64,000 nucleotides of DNA, taken from NCBI RefSeq assembly GCF_018130765.1, contig NZ_JAFCJZ010000007.1, forward strand, positions 1 to 64,000, given 5' to 3'. Of this stretch, positions 34,263 through 42,814 are shown piece by piece. Numbering within the stretch: the stretch's first letter is position 1; each line of letters starts with the position of its first letter. This stretch comes from Bradyrhizobium iriomotense. GTDB taxonomy: Bacteria; Pseudomonadota; Alphaproteobacteria; Rhizobiales; Xanthobacteraceae. Position numbers and translations under genes: made by a program. The notes below the pieces were generated by a model. The model was not told where the DNA came from. It worked only from the letters and a program-made list of their open reading frames with translations, and ran no database searches.

Positions 34263-34905
34263 GGTCGCCCCGGTAGCTGCATTTGTCATAGATCCAGGCC
34301 CATGTTTCCGGACCGTGGAAGCTCAGGCAGGTGAGCTGCCAGTAGAGGAGGTTCGCCTTCTCGCGTTCGTTGCGGAACGATTCCACCATCAGATATTTCG
34401 AGGTGCCGCGTCCGACGCGCTCGATCTCGGGCACCGCGCGGAAGACGTCCTCGAGCGGAAGGTTGTGCAGCACGCCGAGCGACACCACGAGGTCGAAGCT
34501 GTGGTCGGGGTAGGGGAGCTCGACGGCACTGCCGACCTTCAGGTGTGGCCGCACCTCCTCCTTGGCGTTGGCGATGCCGTAGTCGGAGATGTCGATGCCG
34601 GCGATCGAGAGGTCGGGGACGAGCTGGGTGAACTCGTACAGCAGATAGCCCTTGCCGCAGCCGACATCGAGCACGCACATGCCGGGCTTGATGCCATAGC
34701 GGTCGATCAGGGTCTGGGCGAGCGGGCGCCACCTTCCGTCATAGCGGTAACCGCCATAGCCGTAGCGTCGGTCGCCGTCCCAGTAGTCGCGTCCCCATTG
34801 CCGGGCGACTGTCGCCGATTCCGCCTTGTCATGCTCGACCACGCGCTGAACGTAGTTCCGCTTGGTCGACGCGTGCATCGGCTGGAGCAGGTTGACCTCG
34901 GCCAT
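34240..34905 (-). CDS. Class I SAM-dependent methyltransferase
   Basis: A 221-residue protein. The SAM-binding loop VLDVGCGKGYLLYEF, the acidic residue after strand 2 (GIDISDYGI), GSAVELPYPDHSFDLVVSLGVLHN and the later ESFRNEREK place it firmly among class I methyltransferases of the UbiE type. Its N-terminus (DYWDGDRRYGYGGYRYDGRW) is unusually aromatic and is seen in glycan-cluster homologues beside the LIC12192 protein. It starts 25 bases after that gene's stop. The methyl acceptor is unknown. Confidence 0.85.
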   Translation of the reverse strand: MAEVNLLQPMHASTKRNYVQRVVEHDKAESATVARQWGRDYWDGDRRYGYGGYRYDGRWRPLAQTLIDRYGIKPGMCVLDVGCGKGYLLYEFTQLVPDLSIAGIDISDYGIANAKEEVRPHLKVGSAVELPYPDHSFDLVVSLGVLHNLPLEDVFRAVPEIERVGRGTSKYLMVESFRNEREKANLLYWQLTCLSFHGPETWAWIYDKCSYRGDHGFIFFE

Positions 34906-34930
34906 GGTCGTTAACGGGATCGCGGCATCG

Positions 34931-35323
34931 TCACAGGATGGTCGCGAATTTGTTGACGAGCAGGATGTCCTCGACGGCCTGGATGTCCTTCGGCGACGAG
35001 AGCGTGATCTCCTCCACAGCCGCGTGCAGATCGCAGCCCTCGCGCAGCACGCGATCGTAGATCTCGCGCCGCCGTGCCTCGTCGGGCGGCAGCATGAAGA
35101 TGCTGTAGAGGATCAGGCCGTTCAGGCGGGGCAGCTCGTCCAGGATGTCCTCGAGCACCATGTAGCTGCCAGGCATGATGTGCTCGACGGCGCTGAGCAG
35201 ATACTGCAGGTTCTTCCGCCGCGCGTAGTCGCGGATCACGATGTTCTGGACGTGCTGCGGGGTGCGGCTGCCGTTCAGCGGCCGGGCGCCGATATAGCCG
35301 CGGTGACCGGCTCGCTCAGCCAT
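34931..35323 (-). CDS. Sporadic carbohydrate cluster protein, LIC12192 family
   Basis: A 130-residue protein matching the small family named after Leptospira LIC12192. The diagnostic stretches are HRGYIGARPLNGSRTPQHVQ (split by R-G-Y-I-G and P-Q-H-V-Q), VIRDYARRKNLQYLLSAVEH, MPGSYMVLEDILDEL and LILYSIFMLP. Members are found only in scattered glycan loci and their reaction is unknown; the fold looks like a small alpha/beta protein. The gene overlaps the oxygenase gene by eight bases. This gene and the oxygenase are both markers of the same rare cluster type. Confidence 0.88.
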   Translation of the reverse strand: MAERAGHRGYIGARPLNGSRTPQHVQNIVIRDYARRKNLQYLLSAVEHIMPGSYMVLEDILDELPRLNGLILYSIFMLPPDEARRREIYDRVLREGCDLHAAVEEITLSSPKDIQAVEDILLVNKFATIL

Positions 35324-36122
35324 GGAAGCCTCCCGGCAGCTTGTACTGCATGCCGACGCGCGTCGCCGGACGCAGCAGGATCGGCTCGAAGAACTCGCCG
35401 AAGCGCTTGTCCGCGTAGGGCGACATGATGCTCTTGAAGCGGCAGTTCATGCTCCAGCGCGTGCCGGGCTCCTCGTTGACGCGATTGCCGTGCATCAGGG
35501 TCTGGTTGAACAGCATGACGTGACCGTAAGGGATCTCGATGAAGGTCGCGTGCGGCTTGATGGTCTTGTACAGTTCCTCGGCGCTGCGCAGGCCGGCCAT
35601 CCGGTCCTGCATCTCGCCGTTCAGGGACGGCGGCAGCAGGTACATCGCTTTAGTACGGTGAACGTCGACCAGCGGCACCCACACCACGACCTCGAACGGC
35701 GAGTCGCCCGACCAGACGTCGGAATGGGTGGCGAGCAGCGACGAGCTGTCGCCGGGAAGCTGGATGCTGAGATTGACGCGGCGCTGCATGCAGAGCTCGT
35801 TGCCGACGATGGTCTCGATCGTTGAGCGCGCCAGACGGAAATAGGTCGGCCGGAACCAGGGCTCGGCGTTGAGGCCGTTGAAGACGTGCAGCCGCAGTCC
35901 GTTGAGATCATCCACGCTCACCCGCGTGTGGATGGTGTCGAGCATCGCATAGGGATCGTTGCTGTGCGGCAGCTTGAGATAGTCCGCCGCGAGCTCAGCG
36001 GCGCGCCGCTGGATGCGGTCGAGCCCGGCGCGGTCGTCAGCCGGCGTGGTGACAAAGCCGTTGTCGACGAAGCGCTGCGCCAGCGCCTGCTCATCGGCCT
36101 CGAGGAAGTCGGTATCCGTCAT
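35316..36122 (-). CDS. Sporadic carbohydrate cluster 2OG-Fe(II) oxygenase
   Basis: A 268-residue oxygenase of the phytanoyl-CoA dioxygenase-like kind. The iron-binding triad is visible as THSDVWSGDSPFE (His-x-Asp) and LMHGNRVNEEPGTRWSMN (distal His, then the 2-oxoglutarate-binding Arg). RRVNLSIQLPGD precedes it, as in the family. It most likely hydroxylates or otherwise oxidises a sugar or its carrier-bound form. Its start codon overlaps the stop of the upstream aminotransferase (ATGA). A much longer open frame upstream runs through that gene and is spurious. Confidence 0.87.
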   Translation of the reverse strand: MTDTDFLEADEQALAQRFVDNGFVTTPADDRAGLDRIQRRAAELAADYLKLPHSNDPYAMLDTIHTRVSVDDLNGLRLHVFNGLNAEPWFRPTYFRLARSTIETIVGNELCMQRRVNLSIQLPGDSSSLLATHSDVWSGDSPFEVVVWVPLVDVHRTKAMYLLPPSLNGEMQDRMAGLRSAEELYKTIKPHATFIEIPYGHVMLFNQTLMHGNRVNEEPGTRWSMNCRFKSIMSPYADKRFGEFFEPILLRPATRVGMQYKLPGGFHG

Positions 36123-37237
36123 GCAAAGTACCCCCGGGCGGTCGCGCAGATATGGCTGATATCGGCGGCCGAGAGGAATTGGTTGATGGGAAGGGTGAGG
36201 ATCTGGTCCGCCTGCCGCTCGGTTACCGGAAACGCGCCGCGACCGTGACCCAGATGCGCTGCCGCCGGCTGCAGATGGATCGGGACCGGATAGTGGATCG
36301 CGGTCTCGATGCCCTTGTCGGCAAGATATTTCTGGAAATCGTTGCGACGGTCGGTCTGCACGACGAAGGTGTGGAAGGTGTTGAACTCGATGTTGCGGCA
36401 GGGCGGAATGAACAGCGGTAAGTCTGCGAGCTCGGCGCGGTATTGCGCGGCGTTGCGCCGCCGGCGTTCGATCACCGAGGGCAGGTGGCGCAGGCGAATG
36501 CGAAGCACCTCGGCCTGCAGCGTGTCGAGCCGTGACACGAGGCCCCATTCCTGGACGTCGCTGCGGTTGATCAGGCCGTGATTGCGCAGGCGGCGGATCC
36601 GTGCGGCAAGTTCGGCGTCGGCCGTGACGAGGAAGCCGGCATCGCCTGCGGCATTGAGATTCTTCAGGGGATGCGCGGAGAAGCAGCCGAACGTTCCGAT
36701 GGTGCCGCTCATGCGTCCGTCGTAGGTCGAGCCCACGGCCTGCGCGCTGTCCTCGATCACGGCGAGAGCGTGCTTGCTCGCGATCGCCATCAGCGGGTTC
36801 ATGTCGGCCATGCGCCCGGTCAGATGCACCGGCATGATCGCCTTGGTGCGCGGGGTGACGGCGGCCTCGACCGCGGCCGGATCGATGTTCTGGTCCGGCA
36901 GCACGTCCGCAAAGACCGGCGTGGCGCCGACCGCGATGATCGCGGCGGTCGAGGCCACGAACGAATTCGGCGGGGTGATGACCTCGTCGCCGGGACCGAT
37001 GTTGAGCGCCCGCATCGCGAGGATCAGCGCGTCGGTGCCGGAATTCAGCGTCACCACATGCGGCGAGCCGAGATAGACCGACAATTCCTCCTCGAGCTTT
37101 CCAACAGCAGCCCCGCCGATGAAATCGCTGCGCTGGAACACGCCTTCCACCGCCTGCATGATCTCCGCGCGCTCTTCCTCGAATTGGGCGGGAAGATTGA
37201 CGTAACCGATGCGCCGGCGGCCGGTGTCAGCGTCCAT
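36119..37237 (-). CDS. DegT/DnrJ/EryC1/StrS sugar aminotransferase
   Basis: A 372-residue PLP enzyme of the sugar aminotransferase family. LNSGTDALILAMRAL binds the phosphate, ITPPNSFVASTAAI and VIEDSAQAVGSTY follow, and the PLP lysine lies in FSAHPLKNLNAAGDAGF. C-terminal HYPVPIHLQP is typical. It transfers an amino group to a keto-sugar nucleotide. It is adjacent to and overlaps a second, diverged aminotransferase at 37227-38333; the two share the HPLKNLN lysine motif. Probably in the same operon with the oxygenase. Confidence 0.92.
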   Translation of the reverse strand: MDADTGRRRIGYVNLPAQFEEERAEIMQAVEGVFQRSDFIGGAAVGKLEEELSVYLGSPHVVTLNSGTDALILAMRALNIGPGDEVITPPNSFVASTAAIIAVGATPVFADVLPDQNIDPAAVEAAVTPRTKAIMPVHLTGRMADMNPLMAIASKHALAVIEDSAQAVGSTYDGRMSGTIGTFGCFSAHPLKNLNAAGDAGFLVTADAELAARIRRLRNHGLINRSDVQEWGLVSRLDTLQAEVLRIRLRHLPSVIERRRRNAAQYRAELADLPLFIPPCRNIEFNTFHTFVVQTDRRNDFQKYLADKGIETAIHYPVPIHLQPAAAHLGHGRGAFPVTERQADQILTLPINQFLSAADISHICATARGYFA

Positions 37238-38333
37238 GGCAGAACTTCCTGACGGTCGCGATGACGCGGTCCTGCTGGGCGCGCGTCAGGTGCTGGTCGA
37301 CCGGGAAGCTGATGACTTCCTTGGCATGGCGGTCGGTGACCGGGAACGTGCCCGGCGCGTAACCGAGATGCTTAAGACCCTCCTGCTGATACAGCGGGAT
37401 CGGATAGTGGATCTTGGCCTCGATGCCGTTGTCCAGGCAGTACTTGTAGAGCTCGTCGCGGCGCTCGGCGAACACCATGTAGAGATGATAGACGTGCTTC
37501 ACGTTGGGACGGCGCGGCGGAACGCGCAGGCCGGGCAGGCCGGCGAGACCCGCGTCGTAATAGGCCGCATTCTCGATCCGGCGGCGCGTGATCTCGCTGG
37601 TCTGGCCGATCAGCCAGTTGCCGACGACGGCCTGCAAGGAATCGAGCCGCGAGTTGCAGCCGAGGATCGCGATCTCGTCGCGGTTCTTCATGCCGTGGTT
37701 GCGGATCAGGCGGAGCTTCTCGTTCATGCCGTCGTCATTGGTGACGACGACGCCGGCATCGCCCCAGACGTTGAGGTTCTTGAGCGGATGCAGGGAGAAG
37801 CCGGCCGCAATGCCGTGGGTGCCGGACCGCTTTCCGGCAAACTCCGACAGGATGCCCTGGCAGGCATCCTCGACGACGGGGATGTTGTGGCGCTGCGCGA
37901 TCGCCATCAGCTTGCCCATGTCGGTGACCTCGCCGGTCAACTGGACCGGCATGATCGCCTTGGTCTTCTCAGTGATCGCGGCTTCGACATAGTCGACATT
38001 CATGCAGAAGGAATCGTCGCAGTCGACCAGGACCGGCGTCGCGCCGGTCTCGGCGATGGCGCCGACCGTGGCGATGAAGGTGTTGGCGGCGGTGATGACC
38101 TCGTCGCCATGGCCGATGCCGAGCGCCTTGAGCGGCAGCTTGAGCGCATCGGTGCCTGATCCGACGCCAATGGCGTGACGCACGCCGATCAGCTCGGCAA
38201 AGCGCTTCTCGAATTCGGCGACGGGCTTGCCAAGGGTGAAGTCACCGGTCGCCACCAGTCGGCCGATCTCGGCCAGGATCGGGGCGGGATCGGAGAATTG
38301 CTCGAGCAGATAGGAATATCGAACGTCGTACAT
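37227..38333 (-). CDS. DegT/DnrJ/EryC1/StrS sugar aminotransferase
   Basis: A 368-residue PLP enzyme. GVGSGTDALKLPLKALGIG, TAANTFIATVGAIAETGA, VVEDACQGILSEF and FSLHPLKNLNVWGDAGV (PLP Lys) are present. It resembles the branch that acts on 3-keto or 4-keto sugar nucleotides. C-terminal IHYPIPLYQQEGLKHLGY is family-typical. The start is the ATG at 38333, 8 bases after the transketolase subunit gene. The paired enzymes could introduce two amino groups or act on two intermediates. Confidence 0.92.
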   Translation of the reverse strand: MYDVRYSYLLEQFSDPAPILAEIGRLVATGDFTLGKPVAEFEKRFAELIGVRHAIGVGSGTDALKLPLKALGIGHGDEVITAANTFIATVGAIAETGATPVLVDCDDSFCMNVDYVEAAITEKTKAIMPVQLTGEVTDMGKLMAIAQRHNIPVVEDACQGILSEFAGKRSGTHGIAAGFSLHPLKNLNVWGDAGVVVTNDDGMNEKLRLIRNHGMKNRDEIAILGCNSRLDSLQAVVGNWLIGQTSEITRRRIENAAYYDAGLAGLPGLRVPPRRPNVKHVYHLYMVFAERRDELYKYCLDNGIEAKIHYPIPLYQQEGLKHLGYAPGTFPVTDRHAKEVISFPVDQHLTRAQQDRVIATVRKFCHGR

Positions 38334-38341
38334 GTGATCCG

Positions 38342-39301
38342 TCAGGTGGAATGAAGTTGAGGAGTGGAGGTGCGCGACGCCGCGAGCGCATGCTCGATCG
38401 AGGTCGCAATGGCGTTGGCGGAGAGCCCGTGCTTCTTCAGCAACGAGTCCTGCGAGCCGTAATTGTGCATGAAGCGATCCGGCAGCGACAGCCGAAGCAT
38501 CGCGGGCAGGTTTGATCCGAGCTTGTCGATCAGCGTCTCCGCGACCGCGCTGCCCAGACCGCCGGAGGGGACATGTTCCTCGAGCGTCACCAGCAGGCGA
38601 GTGGCGCGCACCGTCTGCAGCAACGCCTCGGTGTCCAGCGGCTTGACCGTATGCATGTGCAGGATGCCAGCGCGAATGCCTTGCGCGGCTAGCACGTCGG
38701 CCGCGGCGAGGGCGCGCTGGAGCATGATGCCGGTGGTGACCATCACGACGTCGCCGGGCGGCCGCATCAGGATGGCCTTGCCGATCTCGAAGCCGTGCTC
38801 GGCCTTGGAGACGATGGCATCGCCGCCCTTGCCGAGCCGGACGTAGATCGGGCCCTTCCAGTCCAGCGTCTGCTCCATCATGCGCGCTGCCTCGTCGGCG
38901 TCGCACGGGCAGATCACCGTCATGTTCGGCAGCGCCCGCATGATGGCGATGTCCTCGATCGCCTGGTGGGTGGGGCCGAGCGGCGCATAGACGAGGCCGC
39001 CGCCGTTGGCGATCAGCCGCACCGGCAGATTGTGCAGGCACAGATCGACGGCCACCTGCTCGTAGCAGCGCCGCGTCAGGAAGGTCGCGATGGTGTTGAC
39101 GTAAGGCACGAAGCCTTCCATCGCGAGGCCGGCCGACATGCCGATGATGTGAGCTTCCGAGATGCCCTCGATGAGGTGGCGCTTGGGAAATTCCTTGCTC
39201 ATCGCGCGCAGCGTGCCGGCGCCGGGATCAGAGCCGATGTAAAGCACACGCTCGTCGCGCGCGGCGAGCTTGTGGACCATGTTCATCGCGGTGTTGCGCA
39301 T
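38342..39301 (-). CDS. Transketolase, C-terminal (pyrimidine/transketolase_C) subunit
   Basis: About 319 residues: the pyrimidine-binding domain of transketolase (GISEAHIIGMSAGLAMEGF, with the conserved Glu, and TFLTRRCYEQVAVDLC) plus the C-terminal domain (TVKPLDTEALLQT, LLVTLEEHVPSGGLGSAVAE). It is one half of a split transketolase; the other half is the gene at 39312-40160, only ten bases away. Split transketolases are common in glycan and vitamin-type clusters and usually supply or use a two-carbon unit. The start is ambiguous: an ATG at 39301 or a TTG at 39331 that overlaps the partner. Confidence 0.9.
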   Translation of the reverse strand: MRNTAMNMVHKLAARDERVLYIGSDPGAGTLRAMSKEFPKRHLIEGISEAHIIGMSAGLAMEGFVPYVNTIATFLTRRCYEQVAVDLCLHNLPVRLIANGGGLVYAPLGPTHQAIEDIAIMRALPNMTVICPCDADEAARMMEQTLDWKGPIYVRLGKGGDAIVSKAEHGFEIGKAILMRPPGDVVMVTTGIMLQRALAAADVLAAQGIRAGILHMHTVKPLDTEALLQTVRATRLLVTLEEHVPSGGLGSAVAETLIDKLGSNLPAMLRLSLPDRFMHNYGSQDSLLKKHGLSANAIATSIEHALAASRTSTPQLHST

Positions 39302-39311
39302 GGGGAGCCGA

Positions 39312-40160
39312 TCAAAAATCGCCGACAGCAACGCGAATGGCGTCGAGCTCGCTGTCGGTCAGCTTGTTCTTGTGATGCCAGTCGGCGTTGGACTCCGCAG
39401 CCGGAAGACCCTTGCCCTTGACGGTGTGGCAGATCATGGCGGTGGGTTTCCCCGCAACGGCGGGGACCTGCTTCAGCACGGTGCGCAGGGCGCCGACGTC
39501 GTGGCCGTTGACCTCCTGCACGGCGAAGCCGAAGCTGCGCCACTTGTCCGCTAGCGGCTCCAGCGGCAGCACGTAGTCGGTGGGCCCGTAGCTCTGCAGC
39601 TTGTTGTAGTCGATCAGCGCGACCAGGTTGTCGAGCCCGTGCTTGGCCGCGCCCATCGCAGCTTCCCACACCGATCCCTCGTTGATCTCGCCATCGCCGA
39701 GCAGGACGAAGGTCCGATAGCTGCGCTCGCGCATGCGCGCGGCAAGCGCAAGGCCGACGCCGATCGAAAGGCCGTGCCCGAGTGCGCCGGTCGACGCCTC
39801 GACCCCCGGCACCATGCCGTATTCGGGATGTCCGCCCAGGATGCTGTCGGGGCCGCAAAAGCCATCCAGCTCCGACAGCGGGAAGAAGCCGCGATCGGCG
39901 AGGAGCGCGTAGAGCGCCAGACAACCGTGTCCCTTGCTGAGGATGGCGCGGTCGCGATTGGGATCGCGCGGATTCTTCGGATCGATCCGCAGCACGTCGT
40001 CGTAGAGCACGCGGACCATCTCGATCAGCGACAGGGCAGGTCCGACATGTCCGCGTCCCGCGGAACGGACAGAACCGAGCACCAGGCGGCGCAAATAAAG
40101 GCTGCGCTCGTCCAGCGTGCAGGTGAGGGCGGCTTCAGCGTGGGGTGAGATCTGGATCAC
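39312..40160 (-). CDS. Transketolase, N-terminal (TPP-binding) subunit
   Basis: A 282-residue protein with the transketolase PP domain. GHVGPALSLIEMV and ILSKGHGCLALYALLAD are followed by the thiamine-diphosphate motif LLGDGEINEGSVWEAAM, with AALIDYN-type continuation LVALIDYNKLQ, and the His-rich HPEYGM and GHGLSIGVGLALA loops. Together with 38342-39301 it should form a full transketolase. In this sugar-modification setting it may build a higher-carbon or branched sugar skeleton or supply a ketose phosphate precursor; this is inference. It overlaps the APH-type kinase gene by 26 bases. Confidence 0.92.
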   Translation of the reverse strand: MIQISPHAEAALTCTLDERSLYLRRLVLGSVRSAGRGHVGPALSLIEMVRVLYDDVLRIDPKNPRDPNRDRAILSKGHGCLALYALLADRGFFPLSELDGFCGPDSILGGHPEYGMVPGVEASTGALGHGLSIGVGLALAARMRERSYRTFVLLGDGEINEGSVWEAAMGAAKHGLDNLVALIDYNKLQSYGPTDYVLPLEPLADKWRSFGFAVQEVNGHDVGALRTVLKQVPAVAGKPTAMICHTVKGKGLPAAESNADWHHKNKLTDSELDAIRVAVGDF

Positions 40161-41172
40161 GTTGGCAAATCGTTTTGTGGAGCCGGCGCGCTTTGGCGAG
40201 CTGACCGGCGAGGCGGACCGTCAGATCGCCACCTTGCGCGGCCAATGCGCGTCGGGAGCGGCTTTCCGGCAAATAGGCATTCAGGACAATCAGGCACCAG
40301 ATCGCCCCGAACACAGGATACAGTACGTCACGGCGGATCGCAAACGCGTCATCCCTAGCCGCAAAAGCTTGCGTGAGGCGTTCGGTCAACCGATTTGCGT
40401 TGGCTTCGGGCAGATCGCTACCGGGGTGAAGCGCGGTGTCAGACACGAGCTTGACCGGATCGTCCCAGCCGAAATATTCGAAGTCGATGAATCGCAGGCG
40501 GCCGTCTTCGCCGCGCAGCGCATTGTGCAGCCCGAAATCGGACGGGCTCAGTGCGCGATGCACCGGCGCAAGGTCCTCTCCAGGATCCCGGCCCAGTTCT
40601 GTATAGCGCCGGCGGAGCCGCTGGATCGCGACGTCAGTGCTGGGAACCAGGCTGCTGTCCACGAACGCTCGCAGCTCGGGTTCGTCAGCCGAGGCCCGCC
40701 GTAATCCGTCCAGGCGCTGCTCGTACTGCGCGATGGCTTCCTCAGGCGAGAAGATGCTGGCTGAAGCGTTCCGCAACGTCTGCGCGCCGTCGGCGTCGCG
40801 CAGTTTCTGCAGCTCGATCAGGAAATCCGCCAGTTGATCCGCATCGTCGTCTTGGGGACGCTGCACCGCCGCCTCGCCGTCGAACCATTGATACAGCGCG
40901 CAGAACGCATCCGCATCCCTCGCGATCGGACGCGGTGTCGACGTGATGCCGTGGCGCGACAGAAACGACAGCGCGTCATATTCCTGTCCCAGGCGATCGC
41001 GCCCGTCGGACGGATAATGCTTGAGGGCAAGGGCCGGTCCCTTTGCCATCTCGAGCCGAAACACCCTGTTGTTGCCGCCGGATCGCGCCGGTTGGGCGGC
41101 CGCGACCGGGGCGCCCGCCAGACGGCTGCCGATCGCCATTGCATCCGCTGCGCTGATGTCGGGCTCGCTCAT
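40135..41172 (-). CDS. APH-fold phosphotransferase in glycan cluster
   Basis: About 345 residues with the aminoglycoside phosphotransferase/choline-kinase fold. RSGGNNRVFRLE forms the nucleotide loop, ALKHYP the ATP-site Lys, and FIDFEYFGWDDPVKLVSD the metal-binding DFE segment. The catalytic loop reads HRALSPSDFGLHNAL; the usual HxD is altered to SPSDFG-HN, a form found in sugar-kinase-like members. It probably phosphorylates a sugar rather than a drug. The start ATG overlaps the HAD gene stop (ATGA). Resistance function is unlikely. Confidence 0.8.
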   Translation of the reverse strand: MSEPDISAADAMAIGSRLAGAPVAAAQPARSGGNNRVFRLEMAKGPALALKHYPSDGRDRLGQEYDALSFLSRHGITSTPRPIARDADAFCALYQWFDGEAAVQRPQDDDADQLADFLIELQKLRDADGAQTLRNASASIFSPEEAIAQYEQRLDGLRRASADEPELRAFVDSSLVPSTDVAIQRLRRRYTELGRDPGEDLAPVHRALSPSDFGLHNALRGEDGRLRFIDFEYFGWDDPVKLVSDTALHPGSDLPEANANRLTERLTQAFAARDDAFAIRRDVLYPVFGAIWCLIVLNAYLPESRSRRALAAQGGDLTVRLAGQLAKARRLHKTICQRDPDLTPR

Positions 41173-41789
41173 GCCGCAAACACTTCGTTGCGGATGCCGG
41201 CCCATGTCGCGATCGGCTTGCAATGTTCGGGGTGCAGGGCCTGCGAACGCGTGAACAGGATCGATCGCGTCGCCTTCGGGAAATGCGGTTGGTCGAAGAC
41301 CTCGACGAGATCGTCGATGAAGACGTCGAGCTCCAGGCTCGCGAGTCGCTCGACCTTGGCGGCCATCGTGTCCTCGAAATAGACGTCGCCGGCGGCCACC
41401 GCCGCATCCGCAGCGTCGATCAGGCCGACTTCACGCAGCCAGCCGCGCGCGGCCTCGCGCAGGTCGGTGTGGTCGGGGTCCTGATGACCGTATCGGGTCT
41501 TGTGGCTGACGATGTACACCTTCGCGCCAGCCTGTCTGCACGCCGCCAGGAATTCCCGCACGCCCGGATAGATTTCGGCGCCGCCGATGCCCTTGCCATA
41601 GACGAAGCCTTGCAGGCCCTGCCAGGCGAGCTCACCGCCAGTGCGGGATCGCAAGTAATCCCGCACATCGGTCTTCAGCCCCTCCCAGCCCTCCGGCACC
41701 AGATCGCGCTGACGCGCCGCGGCGGCAAAGACCTTGTCGTAGCAGATGATCGTGTTGTCGAAATCGATGCCGATCCGCACGCCGCTCAC
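41169..41789 (-). CDS. HAD superfamily phosphatase-like protein
   Basis: A 206-residue protein. The HAD nucleophile motif is IGIDFDNTIICYDKVF (Asp-x-Asp), motif II is VYIVSHKTRYG, a Lys appears in TMAAKVERL, and the final acidic pair is VFIDDLVEVF. This is the phosphatase branch without a large cap. It is embedded between an epimerase gene and a kinase gene with four-base overlaps on both sides, so all three are made together. It could remove the phosphate from a sugar bisphosphate, as GmhB does in heptose synthesis, although it is not GmhB by sequence. Confidence 0.83.
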   Translation of the reverse strand: MSGVRIGIDFDNTIICYDKVFAAAARQRDLVPEGWEGLKTDVRDYLRSRTGGELAWQGLQGFVYGKGIGGAEIYPGVREFLAACRQAGAKVYIVSHKTRYGHQDPDHTDLREAARGWLREVGLIDAADAAVAAGDVYFEDTMAAKVERLASLELDVFIDDLVEVFDQPHFPKATRSILFTRSQALHPEHCKPIATWAGIRNEVFAA

Positions 41790-42787
41790 TTCAGGCTGAT
41801 ATTCTGCATCATCTTGATGTTGAAGTACCTGGGGTCGTTGAGCGAGTTCGGCAGACGGCCGGTCTTGAAGGCGTCCACCAGACCCGACACGGCCTGCTCG
41901 ATCGTGTGCGTCGGCGCAAATCCGAGCTCGCGACGGATCTTCTCCGAAGAGACGTGATACGAGCGCAGATCGTCGGTCGGCTCGACCGCGATGTCGACGT
42001 TATTGCCGACCACCGACTTGACGATGTCGGCGATCTTCATCAGCGAGTGGTTCTCGTAGCCGATATTGTAGGTCTTGCCGTCGATCTTCGCGTCATCCTG
42101 CTGAAGCAGGAACAGATAGGCTGCCGACATGTCCTGGATGTGCAGGTTGGGCCGGCGCTGCGTCCCGCCGAACACGCGGATGCGGCCGGTGTTGACCGCA
42201 AGGTTGGTCAGGATGTTGACGACGACGTCGAGCCGCTGCCGCGGCGCGTAACCGCAGACGGTAGCCGGACGCACGGTGCAGGTGACGAACCCGGATGCGG
42301 CCTCCTCGGCGAGGTCGGTCTCGCACATCGCCTTGAACTTGGAATAGTCGGTGAGCGGTTCGCAGGACAGCTCCTCCGTCACCTCGGCTTCGTCCTTGAT
42401 GCCGTAGACGCTGGACGAGGACGCATAGATGAAACGCTTGATGCCGGCCTTCTTCGCCGCGCGCACCATCGGCCGGAAGCAGTCGTAGTTGATGGACTTG
42501 CCGAGCGTCGGGTCGAGCTCGAACGAGGGATCGTTGGAAATGCAGGCGAGGTGGATCACCGCATTGTTGCCGCGCAGGGCTTCGTTGATCGCGGCCTCGT
42601 CGCGGATATCGCCCTTGATCAGGCGCAGGTTGGGGTTGTCACGGACGGCGTCGAAGACATTCTCGCCGTACATGAACAGGTCGAGCACCGTGACCTTGTG
42701 GCCTGCGGCGAGCAACTGGGGAACCAGCACGCTGCCGACATAGCCGGCGCCACCGGTGACCATCACATTCCACTTTTGATCAATCAC
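41786..42787 (-). CDS. NAD-dependent sugar epimerase/dehydratase
   Basis: A 333-residue extended SDR. The cofactor motif VTGGAGYVGSVLVP, Asp after strand 2 (VLDLFMYG), SSSSVYG and the catalytic-type YSKFKAMCE (Tyr and Lys) are seen. RPATVCGYAPRQRLDVVVN is a family variant of the RP-NVYGP segment. It acts on an NDP-sugar, but epimerase and dehydratase cannot be told apart here. It sits between the HldE-like gene and the HAD gene, consistent with a step soon after nucleotide activation. Confidence 0.88.
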   Translation of the reverse strand: MIDQKWNVMVTGGAGYVGSVLVPQLLAAGHKVTVLDLFMYGENVFDAVRDNPNLRLIKGDIRDEAAINEALRGNNAVIHLACISNDPSFELDPTLGKSINYDCFRPMVRAAKKAGIKRFIYASSSSVYGIKDEAEVTEELSCEPLTDYSKFKAMCETDLAEEAASGFVTCTVRPATVCGYAPRQRLDVVVNILTNLAVNTGRIRVFGGTQRRPNLHIQDMSAAYLFLLQQDDAKIDGKTYNIGYENHSLMKIADIVKSVVGNNVDIAVEPTDDLRSYHVSSEKIRRELGFAPTHTIEQAVSGLVDAFKTGRLPNSLNDPRYFNIKMMQNISLK

Positions 42788-42814
42788 TGTCGTTCTCCAG
42801 AATTTGCCTTCGCG

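Noticed and set aside
35316..36548. Longer form of the oxygenase gene extending into the aminotransferase
   Set aside because: The extra 140 residues are out-of-frame reading of the upstream gene; the ATG at 36122 gives the normal family length.
40135..41172. Aminoglycoside resistance gene
   Set aside because: The fold is APH, but it is embedded with overlapping ends in a sugar-biosynthesis operon and the catalytic loop is atypical; sugar phosphorylation is more likely.
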